A DNA stretch of 64,000 bases from NCBI GenBank assembly GCA_049516835.1, contig JBEKSR010000001.1, positions 62,001 through 126,000 of the forward strand, given 5' to 3'. Under the pieces are notes generated by a model. That model was not told where the DNA came from, made no database searches, and saw only the letters and a list, made by a program, of their open reading frames with translations. Position numbers and translations under genes: made by a program. Positions 1 through 8,582 of this stretch are shown here, one piece after another (the first letter of the stretch is position 1; each line of letters begins with the position of its first letter). The DNA comes from Fen-178 sp049516835. GTDB lineage: Bacteria; Acidobacteriota; Terriglobia; Bryobacterales; Bryobacteraceae.

Positions 1-283
1 AGGCCGAATCGAGCCGGTTCTTGGCGTCCATATGGGAGAATGCCTGCAAATTGATGCGAACCGTCTGAAACCCGCCCCCGCGGAGACGCTGGAAGTGCCG
101 CTCTTTGAAACGCGCTTTCTCAAAGTCGCGCCACAGAGGGTCGTATCCGATGATGTTGACCCCGCGACGCATGCTCTTGATTTGATCCCACGGATCGATC
201 GGAACAAAGCCGGACGGCTGTGCCCCAGCTACACCTGCGATCAGGCAGGCGAGCGCCAGCAATCTATTGGGTCCCGAAATCAT
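1..283 (-). CDS. GH5-family cellulase, N-terminal fragment (cut by window edge)
   Basis: The gene starts at an ATG (complement of 281-283) and runs off the left edge after about 94 codons. The first 21 residues are a signal peptide (MISGPNRLLALACLIAG, then VAGAQ), so the protein is exported. The mature start contains SMRRGVNIIGYDPLW, ERHFQRLRGGGFQTVRIN and LQAFSHMDAKNRLD. These are the first beta-strand and helix of GH5 endoglucanase/mannanase-like TIM barrels (RGVNI..GYD and the TVRIN strand). The catalytic glutamates lie outside the window, so substrate cannot be judged. The family assignment rests on these N-terminal motifs only. Confidence 0.8.
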   Translation of the reverse strand, partial: MISGPNRLLALACLIAGVAGAQPSGFVPIDPWDQIKSMRRGVNIIGYDPLWRDFEKARFKERHFQRLRGGGFQTVRINLQAFSHMDAKNRLDSA

Positions 284-686
284 ATTGCAGCCCTCGGTGT
301 GCTGCTAACGGAGTTCCATCTCCGGAAGCGTGATTATCTCACGGATTCGGGGCGGTGAGGCGCTGGCGCGGACGGAATTGCCGGACCTGGAATGAGGCAA
401 TGTGGCCGGCAACGCGGAAAATTATTACAGCCACCCGCGACGGGCCATTCCGGGAACCGCAGGCCCACCAGCCGGGAAGGACGGGCGGGGCGGCGCGACC
501 GAGGGCGGGGGGATGGCCGAGCGGTATGACATTTTCGTGGCGAGCGCATCCAGGATTTCAGGTGTGCTTGTCCGGGCCTGGTATGGAGAACAGCCAGGAC
601 GAGGGATCGGCAGCCGAAAGGCGGCTTGCGCGGGGTAATCGGCGGATTCTGAGCTTGCGGATGAGCGATAAAGATTCGGGGTAGGA
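284..686. other. intergenic region without a recognised gene
   Basis: This stretch of about 400 bases separates the GH5 start from the ORF6N remnant. Open frames exist on both strands, but none has a recognisable motif. I see no tRNA, clear terminator or conserved repeat. It should contain the promoter of the minus-strand GH5 gene, but no convincing -35/-10 pair was identified. Confidence 0.5.
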
Positions 687-1034
687 TCACTTCTTCTTGG
701 GGCTGCGGGCAATGAAACCTATGGCACGGGTGACAGGCGGGTTCTTTAATTTCTGGATGTCTTGAACGACGGAAACCAGGATAGCGGCGTGTTGCTGCTG
801 GGTATGGGCCTGGTGCTCTTGGGCGGCTTCCAATTGTTCGACTTTGCGCGCCATTTCCTTGTTGGTGGCCAGCAGTTCGCGGAGTTGAACGAAGGCTCGG
901 ACGATAAAGATGCTCATCCGCACGGCGTGATCGCTTTTCAGCACGGCTGAGAGCATGGCTACGCCGTGTTCGGTGAAAGCGTAGGGCTGATAGCGGATGT
1001 TCCTTCTGGGTGCGATCACAGTTTGTGATCTCAT
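687..1034 (-). pseudogene. ORF6N/KilA-N-type DNA-binding protein, 5'-truncated remnant
   Basis: An ATG at 1034 gives 115 residues. They match the second half of ORF6N-domain proteins: MRSQTVIAPRRNIRYQPYAF, then TEHGVAMLSAVLKS, IFIVRAFVQLRELLATNKE, a coiled coil (ARKVEQLEAAQEH) and a tail KNPPVTRAIGFI. Intact members have about 60-80 further N-terminal residues carrying the start of the ORF6N fold. Here the sequence upstream of RSQTV shows no such homology in any frame. ORF6N proteins are common phage- and plasmid-derived or accessory DNA-binding proteins. I therefore read this as a decayed accessory gene, although a short product could still be made. Confidence 0.65.
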
Positions 1035-1133
1035 GGTTGTCGGGAGGGTTATTTTGACGCCCACGGGGTTCCCGCGCCTGGGCACTCGAGCCGGGAACCG
1101 GCTTCCCCAGAACGGTTAAGCACCCGACTGGAA

Positions 1134-2438
1134 CTACTTCCCCGCGGCGCTGGACGGCGGGTGCAGCAGAACGCGCGTGGGCTGGTTTCGATCGCATCCC
1201 AGCCGGCCGTCCTGGTATTGCAGCTCGACAACCTGGATGACCGTCCGCCGCTGGGACAACGGATCGCCCGGCTTGAGGTCGGCTCCGCCCTGGTGGACAA
1301 AGTAGAACAGGAAGGCGCGGCCGCCACTCACCACGACGTCGGCATGTTGCCCCTTGCCGCGGTCCGTCGGGACCTGGCCCGGCTCTTGCAGGAGGGGGTC
1401 CGGTTGGGCGGTCCACGTTTCTGCGTCCCGGGAGCTGTACACCGCCAGCCCGTTCCACATGTCGGTGATCATCCAGTAACGATCCTTCCACCGAAAGATC
1501 TTGGGACCCTCGCCGGCACGGTCGCCGATGGCCACGCCACCCTGCTTCCACTGGTAGAGGTCGGGGCTGTCGGCGTAATAGATGTGGCTCCCATCGCGTT
1601 CGTTCTTGTACCACAGGCGCCACGTGCCCGTGCCCAGGCGGCACAGGCTGGCGTCGATCACCCGGTCCGAGGCCAGTGGCAGGGTGGATTCGTAAGTCCA
1701 CTTCAGTAGGTCATCGCTGGTCAGGTGGACGATTTCGCGCGGCGCATTCCAGTCGTTGAAGATGCCCGGAACAACCGAGAGGTACATGTGATACTTCTTG
1801 CCGCCGTCGATGACATCCGGCGCCCAGTGGGTGTAATCGGGCTGGCCATAGCCGATCTCCGCCGTGCCGCGGTATTTCCAGGTGGCCCCTCCATCCGCGG
1901 ATTCGGCAATGCCGATGCGGGTACCGTGTACCCACGCTACGCCCCGTGCGTCGCGCAAATCCGCGCGGCGATTGGTGTAGAACATGAACCATTTTTTCTC
2001 GGCGCGGTTCCAGACCAGGGCGGGGTCGGCCGCCCCGTCGTGGACCGGGTCGCGGAACAAGGGCTTGGGCGCGATCTTGCCCGCCGGTTGACTTCCGAGT
2101 CCCACGAAAGACACGCCCAAGAGGATCAGCGCCAGCCCTACGAACTTCTGGCGCGTAAACGCCTCTTTGAAGAAGAGCCGCGCCCAAACGAGCGTCCAGA
2201 TGTACCCCAGCGACACCATGGGGTACAGGACGGAAAGCTCGCCATGGCGGATGCCCAGGATGAAAAAATACCAAGACACCAGGTACACCGCCACTCCCGC
2301 CGCGAGCTTGACATTCAGGATGTGCCAGAACCCTTTGTTCAGCTCCCCGGCGCCCAGCTTCAGCAGCACCGCTCCGAACGAGCCGACGATCGACGCCACC
2401 AGCATCAGCAGCATGGAGCTTAGGGGCGTGCCGCTCAC
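1134..2438 (-). CDS. fusion of a 4-TM SMR/EamA-type transporter with a GH43-like beta-propeller
   Basis: This is a 434-residue protein. Residues 1-118 form a complete small SMR/EamA-like unit with four predicted membrane helices (about 8-26, 38-58, 69-89 and 97-115) and the family-like stretch GELSVLYPMVSLGYIW. From about residue 125 the sequence becomes a soluble five-bladed-propeller glycosidase-like domain: HDGAADPALVWN, EKKWFMFYTNRR, THWAPDVI, CRLGTGTWRLWYKNER and GEGPKIFRWKDRYWM. Acidic residues sit at the usual GH43 positions (DPAL, APDV, GEGPK). A GH43-like protein would normally start with a signal peptide, which is absent; the transporter module takes its place. The start overlaps the stop of the upstream SMR gene by 4 bases (ATGA). 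Substrate and side of the membrane are unknown. Confidence 0.75.
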   Translation of the reverse strand: MSGTPLSSMLLMLVASIVGSFGAVLLKLGAGELNKGFWHILNVKLAAGVAVYLVSWYFFILGIRHGELSVLYPMVSLGYIWTLVWARLFFKEAFTRQKFVGLALILLGVSFVGLGSQPAGKIAPKPLFRDPVHDGAADPALVWNRAEKKWFMFYTNRRADLRDARGVAWVHGTRIGIAESADGGATWKYRGTAEIGYGQPDYTHWAPDVIDGGKKYHMYLSVVPGIFNDWNAPREIVHLTSDDLLKWTYESTLPLASDRVIDASLCRLGTGTWRLWYKNERDGSHIYYADSPDLYQWKQGGVAIGDRAGEGPKIFRWKDRYWMITDMWNGLAVYSSRDAETWTAQPDPLLQEPGQVPTDRGKGQHADVVVSGGRAFLFYFVHQGGADLKPGDPLSQRRTVIQVVELQYQDGRLGCDRNQPTRVLLHPPSSAAGK

Positions 2439-2827
2439 TTCTTACCTCCCCGCCCCAACACGGATACGCCAATCACAATAATGGCGATGCCGGTCAGCTT
2501 GTACGGGTCCGGCTGGTCGTGGAGGAGGAGGAGCGAGAGCAAGGTGACCCAGACGTAAGTCAGGGCGATCACCGGGTAGAGGAGGGAAAGCTCGCCGTCC
2601 TTGAGCGCCAGCACCAGCAGCACCGTGCTCAGACCGTACAGCACCAGACCGCTCAACAATGCAAGGTTGGTGGCCATTCCCATCAACCCGGGGTGCGCCA
2701 GGTGGTTGGCGCCGAACTTCATGAAGATCTGCGCGGCCGCGCCCAGGACGGTGCAGCCGAATACCAGCAGCACCGACCGGCGGCGCGCGGCTTCAGTTTC
2801 TTGGGGGTTGGCGGCAGGGGTGGTCAA
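2435..2827 (-). CDS. small SMR/EamA-family transporter subunit
   Basis: This 130-residue protein has four hydrophobic segments at about 18-38, 50-73, 80-99 and 106-124. The motif GELSLLYPVIALTYVWVTL closely matches the equivalent loop and helix of the downstream fusion protein. Paired, overlapping small transporters of this kind (ArnE/ArnF and other heteromeric SMR pairs) form heterodimers in the inner membrane. The 4-base overlap with the next gene implies translational coupling and a partner relation. Lipid-linked sugar flipping is one known role of such pairs, but nothing here fixes the substrate. Confidence 0.8.
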   Translation of the reverse strand: MTTPAANPQETEAARRRSVLLVFGCTVLGAAAQIFMKFGANHLAHPGLMGMATNLALLSGLVLYGLSTVLLVLALKDGELSLLYPVIALTYVWVTLLSLLLLHDQPDPYKLTGIAIIVIGVSVLGRGGKK

Positions 2828-2868
2828 TCTTCAACAGGATAACAGGGTTTCCGGTAGAATAAGTATCT

Positions 2869-3660
2869 GTGGATCAAGATAATGCGATCATCGTGGACGA
2901 CCGGCGGGACGGCGCGCCGGCGTCCCACCGGCCCGAGCCGCAACGCGGGTTCATCGCGGAGTGGACCGTCACCATCATTCTCCTGCTGTTCGGGACCACC
3001 AGCCTGGTGCAGGCGTTCGTCATTCCCACCGGCTCCATGGAGGACACGCTGCTGATCGGCGACCACCTCCTGGTGGACAAGCTCTCCTACGCGCCGTCGG
3101 GCCTTCTCTCGAAGCACATCCTGCCCTACGACGAACTGCGGCGCGGCGATATCGTCGTGTTCCGCTACCCCGTGGATATTCAGCAGACCTTCGTGAAGCG
3201 CGCCATCGGCATTCCGGGAGACCACATCCGCCTGGTCAACAAGCAGCTCATCCTCAACGGCAAGCCGGTCTTCGAGCCATACGTCTATCACAAGACCGAG
3301 TACATCGACTCGTATCGCGACAACTTCCCCAGCGACCCCAACGTGCACGTGGTTGATTCCGCCCTGGATATGCTTCAGAATCACGTGCAGAACGGCGACG
3401 TGGTGGTGCCGCCGGAATTCATTTTCGCCATGGGCGACAACCGCGATTCCTCGCTGGACAGCCGCTACTGGGGCTTCGTGCCGCGCGATAACATCATCGG
3501 CAAGCCGCTCATCGTCTACTGGTCGTACGACGCGCCCACCGAAGCGCTCGCCAACCCCAGCATCGGGATCGGGCATATCATTGACCTGGTTCAGCACTTC
3601 CCGACCAAGACCCGCTGGCGCCGGACCTTCCGGATGATCCACGGCTATCCCCTCAAGTAA
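2869..3660 (+). CDS. lepB: signal peptidase I (first copy)
   Basis: This 263-residue membrane peptidase removes signal peptides from exported preproteins. There is one membrane anchor (about 31-52). It is followed by the serine box FVIPTGSMEDTLLIGDHLLV, with catalytic Ser56, and the lysine box YPVDIQQTFVKRAIGIPGD, with Lys110. Box E is FAMGDNRDSSLDSRYWGFVP. The start is GTG at 2869; no strong ribosome-binding site is visible. The next gene, manC, begins at the base after the stop codon, so the two are probably co-transcribed. A paralogue of equal length lies at 58102-58893 on the other strand. Confidence 0.95.
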   Translation: MDQDNAIIVDDRRDGAPASHRPEPQRGFIAEWTVTIILLLFGTTSLVQAFVIPTGSMEDTLLIGDHLLVDKLSYAPSGLLSKHILPYDELRRGDIVVFRYPVDIQQTFVKRAIGIPGDHIRLVNKQLILNGKPVFEPYVYHKTEYIDSYRDNFPSDPNVHVVDSALDMLQNHVQNGDVVVPPEFIFAMGDNRDSSLDSRYWGFVPRDNIIGKPLIVYWSYDAPTEALANPSIGIGHIIDLVQHFPTKTRWRRTFRMIHGYPLK

Positions 3661-4746
3661 ATGAACCCTCATCATTACGGTCTCATTCTCGCCGGCGGAC
3701 GCGGAACGCGCTTCTGGCCGCGGAGCCGCAAGCGCTCCGCCAAGCAGGTGCTGGATGTGGCGGGGGAGCGTTCCCTGATTCAGGCCACGGTGGAGCGGCT
3801 GGCCCCCGTGATCCCTCCCCAGCGGATGTGGATTCTGACCAACGCGTACCTGCGCGGCACCATCCTGCGCCAGCTTCCCGAAGTTCCCCCGAATCAGGTT
3901 CTGGCGGAGCCTGTGCAGCGCAACACCGCGCCGGCCATCGGGTTGGCGGCGCACATCCTCCGGTCGCTGGATCCCGACGCCGTGATGGGCGTGTTCCCAT
4001 CCGACCACGTGGTGGGAAAGCCCGCCAGGTACCGGGGGGTGCTGAGGGCCGCTCTGAAAGCCGCCGCGGCGGGCAAGCTGGTGGTAGTGGGCATCCAGCC
4101 GCGCTGGGCGGAAACCGGCTACGGCTACATCGAATTCCCGCGCGGGAGCCAGGCCGGCGCGGAGGCGCTTCCGGTGCGCCGTTTCCGCGAGAAGCCCGAG
4201 CTGGCCAACGCCAAACGCTATGTGGCCGCCGGCAACTTCTACTGGAACTCCGGCATGTTCTTCTGGCGCGCCGACGTCCTGCTCGACCAACTCCGCCGCC
4301 ATCTGCCCAAAACCGCCACCGTGCTGGCTTCCCTGCCCCGTTTCGGGTCCCGCCGCTTCTCCACCGCTCTGAAGCAGGTCTTCCCGCTGTGCGACAACAT
4401 CTCGATCGATTACGCCGTGCTCGAAAGGGCCGGGCCCAGAGGGCACCTCGTCAGCGGCATCGCCGCCGCCGATTTCGGCTGGAACGACGTAGGAAGCTGG
4501 AACGCGGTCTACGAGCTGCTTCCCCGCGACGCCTGCGGCAACGTCACCGCTCCCGGCTCCATCTGCCTGGATTCGCACAACAATTTCGTGGATGCCCGCG
4601 GAAAAGTGGTGGCGCTCCTGGGAGTGCGGGATCTGATCGTGGTGGACACCCCAGACGCCCTGCTGGTAGCCGCGCGCGACGATGCGCAACGAGTGGGCGA
4701 AATCGTCAAAAGGCTGGAGAAACTCGAGCGTCACGATCTGCTGTAA
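3661..4746 (+). CDS. manC: mannose-1-phosphate guanylyltransferase
   Basis: The enzyme makes GDP-mannose from GTP and mannose-1-phosphate for polysaccharide or glycan synthesis. It has 361 residues, the length of the monofunctional nucleotidyltransferase. The pyrophosphorylase signature LILAGGRGTRFWPRSRKRSA is near the N-terminus. Other family motifs are PSDHVV (about 118-123), ETGYGYIE, FREKP, and WNSGMFFW in the sugar-binding region. SIDYAVLE and FGWNDVGSW close the catalytic fold. The ATG directly follows the lepB stop with no spacing, so translation is probably coupled. No isomerase domain is fused. Confidence 0.93.
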   Translation: MNPHHYGLILAGGRGTRFWPRSRKRSAKQVLDVAGERSLIQATVERLAPVIPPQRMWILTNAYLRGTILRQLPEVPPNQVLAEPVQRNTAPAIGLAAHILRSLDPDAVMGVFPSDHVVGKPARYRGVLRAALKAAAAGKLVVVGIQPRWAETGYGYIEFPRGSQAGAEALPVRRFREKPELANAKRYVAAGNFYWNSGMFFWRADVLLDQLRRHLPKTATVLASLPRFGSRRFSTALKQVFPLCDNISIDYAVLERAGPRGHLVSGIAAADFGWNDVGSWNAVYELLPRDACGNVTAPGSICLDSHNNFVDARGKVVALLGVRDLIVVDTPDALLVAARDDAQRVGEIVKRLEKLERHDLL

Positions 4747-4982
4747 CCGCGCGGGTCTGAGCTGCAACGCCAGCGGCGGCGGCGCTTCCAGAACGAGACT
4801 GTTCCCGCCCACGGCCAGCATCCATCCCGACGGCGCGCCGATCCCGCTCGAGAACTGCGTGAACCGGCGGCAAAGACCCGCATCGGGCGTTCCGCCGCGG
4901 GCGCTACCGCGGAGAGCGGACCCCGAAATGAAGGTACACTGGAGGAGTTCGCCGCATTGGACGGAGAGGAGGTTACTGGCCG

Positions 4983-6155
4983 ATGTCAGTTTCACGCAGA
5001 TCTTTCTTCGCCCGCGCCGGGGCGATTGCCGCCGCCCAGGGGCTGGCTTTGAAGGCGCAGCAGAAGCCGCTTGTGGATCCGGGGGCGACGCCGCAGGACC
5101 CTCGTATGGGCACTGGCAATGTCGAGAAACTGTTCAAGTATTCCAACCAACGCGCCAAGGTTGCCCTGATCAAGGGTGAGAACCGGCGCAAGAACGTTTA
5201 CGACGCGCTAGTCGCGATCGACGACCAGATCCGGCCGGGTCTTAAGATCAGGAAGTACGTTCTGATCAAGCCCAACGGCAGCGACCTAACGCGGGCACTG
5301 ATTTCCACGCACGCCGACACCGTGCACGGAATCATGGACTACCTGGCCCCGCGCTTCAAAGGTCAGGTGGTGGTGGCCGAATGCTGCGGCACTCCGGCCA
5401 AGACGGCCACCAGCCAGTTCGGCTGGGACAAGATCTTCGCCGAGCACAAGGCCTTCAACATGAAGTTCGAGGTTCCCAACGAGGACGAGAACCGCTACGA
5501 GCTGCTGTACGGCATCGACTACGACCTGCATCCGCTCCCCATCAAGATGGGCGCTCGATTCGTGGATCCCGATGCTTTCGTGATTTCCTCGGCGGTGCTG
5601 AAGACGCACAACATGGTGGTGGCCACCATGGCGATCAAGAACATGGTGCTGGGAGCCGCCATGACTCCGCCTCCCGGAGAGAAGCGGCCCTGGGGCGACA
5701 GCGACAAGCGCAAGTTCCACGTCGGCATACGCGCGGGTAACTACAACATGTATGTCGGCGCCCAGATGATGAAGCATAACTGGGGAGTGGGTCTCATCGA
5801 CGGGTTCGAGGGCATGGAAGGGAACGGTCCCGTTTCGGGCACCCCGGTGCCGCATCGCATCGCTGTGGCCTCCACGGATTTCCTGGCGGCGGATCGGGTG
5901 GGCCTGGAGTGCATGGGAATCGACGCCGGCTGGCCCGGCTATCTGAACTACGCCTACCAGGGCGGCCTGGGCCAATACGATCTGGCCAAGATCGACGTAG
6001 TGGGCGCCAAGATCGCCGACGTGAAACGGAAGTACCGGCTGCACGCCGACGTGGACCGGATGCTGGAGTGGCGCGGGCCGATGCAGGACCTGCCGCCGAA
6101 CCTGGGCCGCAACCGGGGTCCGCAGGAAGAAGATCTGTCGGGTTATTACGCTTGA
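4983..6155 (+). CDS. Tat-exported DUF362 domain protein
   Basis: This is a 390-residue protein. It starts with a twin-arginine signal, SVSRRSFFARAGAIAAAQG, so the folded protein is probably exported, perhaps with a cofactor. The body fits DUF362: VLIKPNGSD, HADTVHGIMDYL, VVVAECC, DAFVISSAVLKTHNMVVATM, AIKNMVLGAAM and a later LIDGFEGMEGNGPVSGTPV. A GGAGAGGAGG ribosome-binding site about 10 bases upstream supports the ATG at 4983. The chemistry of DUF362 proteins is not settled. No cysteine cluster for an iron-sulfur centre is visible here. It lies upstream of the GH51 gene with a 173-base gap. Confidence 0.85.
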   Translation: MSVSRRSFFARAGAIAAAQGLALKAQQKPLVDPGATPQDPRMGTGNVEKLFKYSNQRAKVALIKGENRRKNVYDALVAIDDQIRPGLKIRKYVLIKPNGSDLTRALISTHADTVHGIMDYLAPRFKGQVVVAECCGTPAKTATSQFGWDKIFAEHKAFNMKFEVPNEDENRYELLYGIDYDLHPLPIKMGARFVDPDAFVISSAVLKTHNMVVATMAIKNMVLGAAMTPPPGEKRPWGDSDKRKFHVGIRAGNYNMYVGAQMMKHNWGVGLIDGFEGMEGNGPVSGTPVPHRIAVASTDFLAADRVGLECMGIDAGWPGYLNYAYQGGLGQYDLAKIDVVGAKIADVKRKYRLHADVDRMLEWRGPMQDLPPNLGRNRGPQEEDLSGYYA

Positions 6156-6328
6156 TGGCGGGCGGCGATTGCGGGCGGATGTTCCGGCTGCAGATTCCCC
6201 CAGGCCGGCGGCAGAACCTCGCCGCGGAATGGAATGCCGCTGTGGTGGTTGCGCACAATCGCCCCGTACTCGACGGACCGCAAGGCCGGATCGCCCTCCG
6301 ATCAAAGGGTATAGTGGTTCCAAAGGTT

Positions 6329-8332
6329 ATGATTACGAAGATTATTCCAGTTGCATTTTGCGCCTTGCTCGTGGCTGCGCCGGGGCAAGGGGCAGACGCG
6401 GTGGTGCTCCGGATCAAAGCCGACCAGGTGGCGGCGCACGTCAGCCCGATGCTCTACGGGCTGATGACGGAAGAGATCAACTTCTCCTACGATGGCGGGC
6501 TGTACGCGGAGATGGTTCGCAATCGCAGCTTCAAGGACGACCCCAAAGAGCCGGTGCATTGGCAGCTCGTCCAGGAACAAGGCGGAACGGGAACGATGTC
6601 GCTGGACCCCGGCCAGCCGTTTAACGACGCCATCCCTACCAGCCTGAAGCTTGCCGTGACCCAAGCCGGCGGAAGGCAGCGGGTGGGCATCGCCAACGAG
6701 GGATTCTGGGGTATACCGGTGAAACCGAATACGCGCTACCGGGCCTCGTTCTACGCCAAGGCCGAAGGATTCGCCGGGCCTCTCAGAATTGCCATCGTGA
6801 GCAACGATGGCGCGACGGTTCACGCCAGCGCACAGGCGCCGCGAGTCACCGGGAGTTGGAAGAAATATGAGGCCATTCTGGCCACGGGCCAGGCGAAGCC
6901 ATCCGCGGAAAACCGGCTGGTCATTTCAGCCGGCAGCGCCGGGACGGTCTGGTTCAGCATGGTGTCGCTGTTTCCGCCGACGTGGAACAATCGGCCCAAC
7001 GGCAACCGGAAAGACATCATGCAGATTCTGGCCGACATGAAGCCGGCCTTCCTGCGGTTTCCGGGCGGTAATTACGTGGAAGGACGCACCATCGCCACGC
7101 GCTTCGATTGGAAGAAGACCATCGGCGATATTTCCGAGCGGCCGGGCCACATGAACGACGCCTGGCGGTACTGGTCGTCGGACGGCATGGGGCTGCTGGA
7201 GTTTCTGGAATGGTGCGAAGACCTGCACATGGAGCCGGTGCTGGCGGTCTATGCGGGCTACTCACTGGCCGGCGAGCGCGTCGCGCCGGGCGCCGACCTG
7301 GAGCCTTTCGTCGAAGACGCGATTGACGAAATCGAATATGCGACTGGCGGCGCCGGCACCACGTGGGGCGCACGACGCGCCAAAGACGGACATCCAGCGC
7401 CCTTCAAGCTGGAATATGTCGAGGTAGGCAACGAGGACCAGTTCGACCGGCAGACGGGGAGCTATGAAGGCCGGTTCGCACAATTCTTCGATGCCATCAA
7501 GGCGAAGTATCCCAAGCTGAATGTGGTCACCACCGCCCGGGTGAGCGGCCGCAATTCGGACGTGCTCGACGAACACTACTACCGCCGCTCGGAAGACGAG
7601 ATGGCATCGCACGCGCACGATTACGACACGCGCGACCGCGCCGGGCAGAAAGTCTTCGTGGGCGAGTGGGCGACGCGCGTGGGCGCGCCGACACCCAACA
7701 TGAGCGGCGCCCTGGGCGACGCGGCCTGGATGACGGGACTGGAACGAAACTCGGACCTGGTCATCATGGAGTCTTATGCTCCGCTGTTTGTCAACGTGAA
7801 CAAGGGCGGGATGCAGTGGCCCACGGATTTGATCGGCTTCGACGCGCTGGGGAGCTACGGCTCGCCGGCGTATTACGCCCAGCAGATGTTCAGCCTGCAC
7901 CATGGCGACGTGGTACTTCCGGTGACCGCGCAGGGCGTTCCCACGCGGGAATGGCAGCCGCCCGCGCCGGGCGGACGCCGCGGCGCCCCGGGCACGCCAA
8001 CGCCTCCGCCGCAACCAGCGCCGCCGCCGCAACAGGTGCCCACGCTGTTCTTCGACGCGACGCGCGACAGCCAGGCGGGAACCATCTATCTGAAGCTGGT
8101 GAACCGGGCCGGGACACCGCAGCCCGTGCGCGTGGAAATCAGCGGGCTGAGCGCCGTCGAGGCCCAGGGGCAAGCCATCACGCTGAGCGCGAGCGCTCCG
8201 GATGACACGAATTCGATTACGGAGCCGACTAAGATCGTGCCCATGACCACCAACGTGGAGGGACTGGGCGCCAACTTCACGCGCACGTTCCCGCCGTATT
8301 CCATCACGGTATTGCAGATGAAGGGGAAGTAA
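6329..8332 (+). CDS. alpha-L-arabinofuranosidase (GH51), secreted
   Basis: The enzyme removes arabinose from arabinan or arabinoxylan side chains. The open frame extends upstream, but the ATG at 6329 is preferred because AAAGG lies just upstream and a signal peptide follows (MITKIIPVAFCALLVAAPGQ). The protein has 667 residues. An opening stretch of GH51-type sequence (HVSPMLYGLMTEEINFSYDG) is followed by a CBM4-like insert (about 85-210) and then the TIM barrel. Acid/base Glu369 is in VEVGNEDQF. Nucleophile Glu446 is in VFVGEWATR. A proline-rich linker (PPPQPAPPPQQ) precedes the C-terminal beta-domain, which is unusual for the family. Confidence 0.9.
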   Translation: MITKIIPVAFCALLVAAPGQGADAVVLRIKADQVAAHVSPMLYGLMTEEINFSYDGGLYAEMVRNRSFKDDPKEPVHWQLVQEQGGTGTMSLDPGQPFNDAIPTSLKLAVTQAGGRQRVGIANEGFWGIPVKPNTRYRASFYAKAEGFAGPLRIAIVSNDGATVHASAQAPRVTGSWKKYEAILATGQAKPSAENRLVISAGSAGTVWFSMVSLFPPTWNNRPNGNRKDIMQILADMKPAFLRFPGGNYVEGRTIATRFDWKKTIGDISERPGHMNDAWRYWSSDGMGLLEFLEWCEDLHMEPVLAVYAGYSLAGERVAPGADLEPFVEDAIDEIEYATGGAGTTWGARRAKDGHPAPFKLEYVEVGNEDQFDRQTGSYEGRFAQFFDAIKAKYPKLNVVTTARVSGRNSDVLDEHYYRRSEDEMASHAHDYDTRDRAGQKVFVGEWATRVGAPTPNMSGALGDAAWMTGLERNSDLVIMESYAPLFVNVNKGGMQWPTDLIGFDALGSYGSPAYYAQQMFSLHHGDVVLPVTAQGVPTREWQPPAPGGRRGAPGTPTPPPQPAPPPQQVPTLFFDATRDSQAGTIYLKLVNRAGTPQPVRVEISGLSAVEAQGQAITLSASAPDDTNSITEPTKIVPMTTNVEGLGANFTRTFPPYSITVLQMKGK

Positions 8333-8431
8333 AACCCGGGGACAGACGGAACGTTTTCCAGTTTCTTGCCCGGGACGGGCGGGAAAACCGGAAAACGTTC
8401 CGTCTGTCGCCGGTTTTTTGTCCCCGGGTTT
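8332..8431. repeat. REP-like long palindrome, copy 1 (GGGGACAGACGG type)
   Basis: The left arm AAACCCGGGGACAGACGG continues into AACGTTTTCC. The right arm starts GGAAAACGTTCCGTCTGTC and ends GTCCCCGGGTTT. The inner 19 bases pair perfectly. An 11-base insert (GCCGGTTTTTT) interrupts the right arm. The element fills the gap between the GH51 stop codon and the CCA end of tRNA-Lys. The GGGG(A/T)CAGACG arm motif recurs at 46035-46080 and, as an imperfect version, at 58937-59004. Confidence 0.85.
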
Positions 8432-8433
8432 CA

Positions 8434-8509
8434 TGGTGAGCCGGGCGGGACTCGAACCCGCGACCCTGTGCTTAAAAGGCACATGCTCTACCACCTGAGC
8501 TACCGGCCC
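8434..8509 (-). tRNA. tRNA-Lys (anticodon TTT)
   Basis: The complement folds as a 76-base cloverleaf including an encoded CCA. The acceptor stem is GGGCCGG/CCGGCTC with one G-U pair. The D-stem is GCTC/GAGC, the anticodon stem TGTGC/GCACA with loop CTTTTAA, and the T-arm GCGGG-TTCGAGT-CCCGC. The discriminator is A. Anticodon TTT in the loop gives lysine. The 3' end lies two bases from a long REP-like palindrome. Confidence 0.97.
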
Positions 8510-8582
8510 TGGATGCTGTGGCGGTACGTTGCGATACTTGTTCATTTTATCAGACGGCGGCTATACTTGGTCCAGACAACCG

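Noticed and set aside
4741..4870. Minus-strand frame with almost only G/C-ending codons (FTQFSSGIGAPSGWMLAVGG and onward) after manC
   Set aside because: It overlaps the manC end, has no start or motif, and no homologue was recognised. It could be a gene remnant but is not supported enough.
2824..4995. A 723-codon open frame on the minus strand opposite lepB and manC
   Set aside because: It is antisense to two clear enzymes and has no motif; high GC3 makes such long antisense frames common here.
6146..6304. Minus-strand frame (RSVEYGAIVRNHHSGIPF and onward) between the DUF362 and GH51 genes
   Set aside because: Coding-like codons but no ATG, closed upstream by TGA, and no family recognised. 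Possible remnant only.
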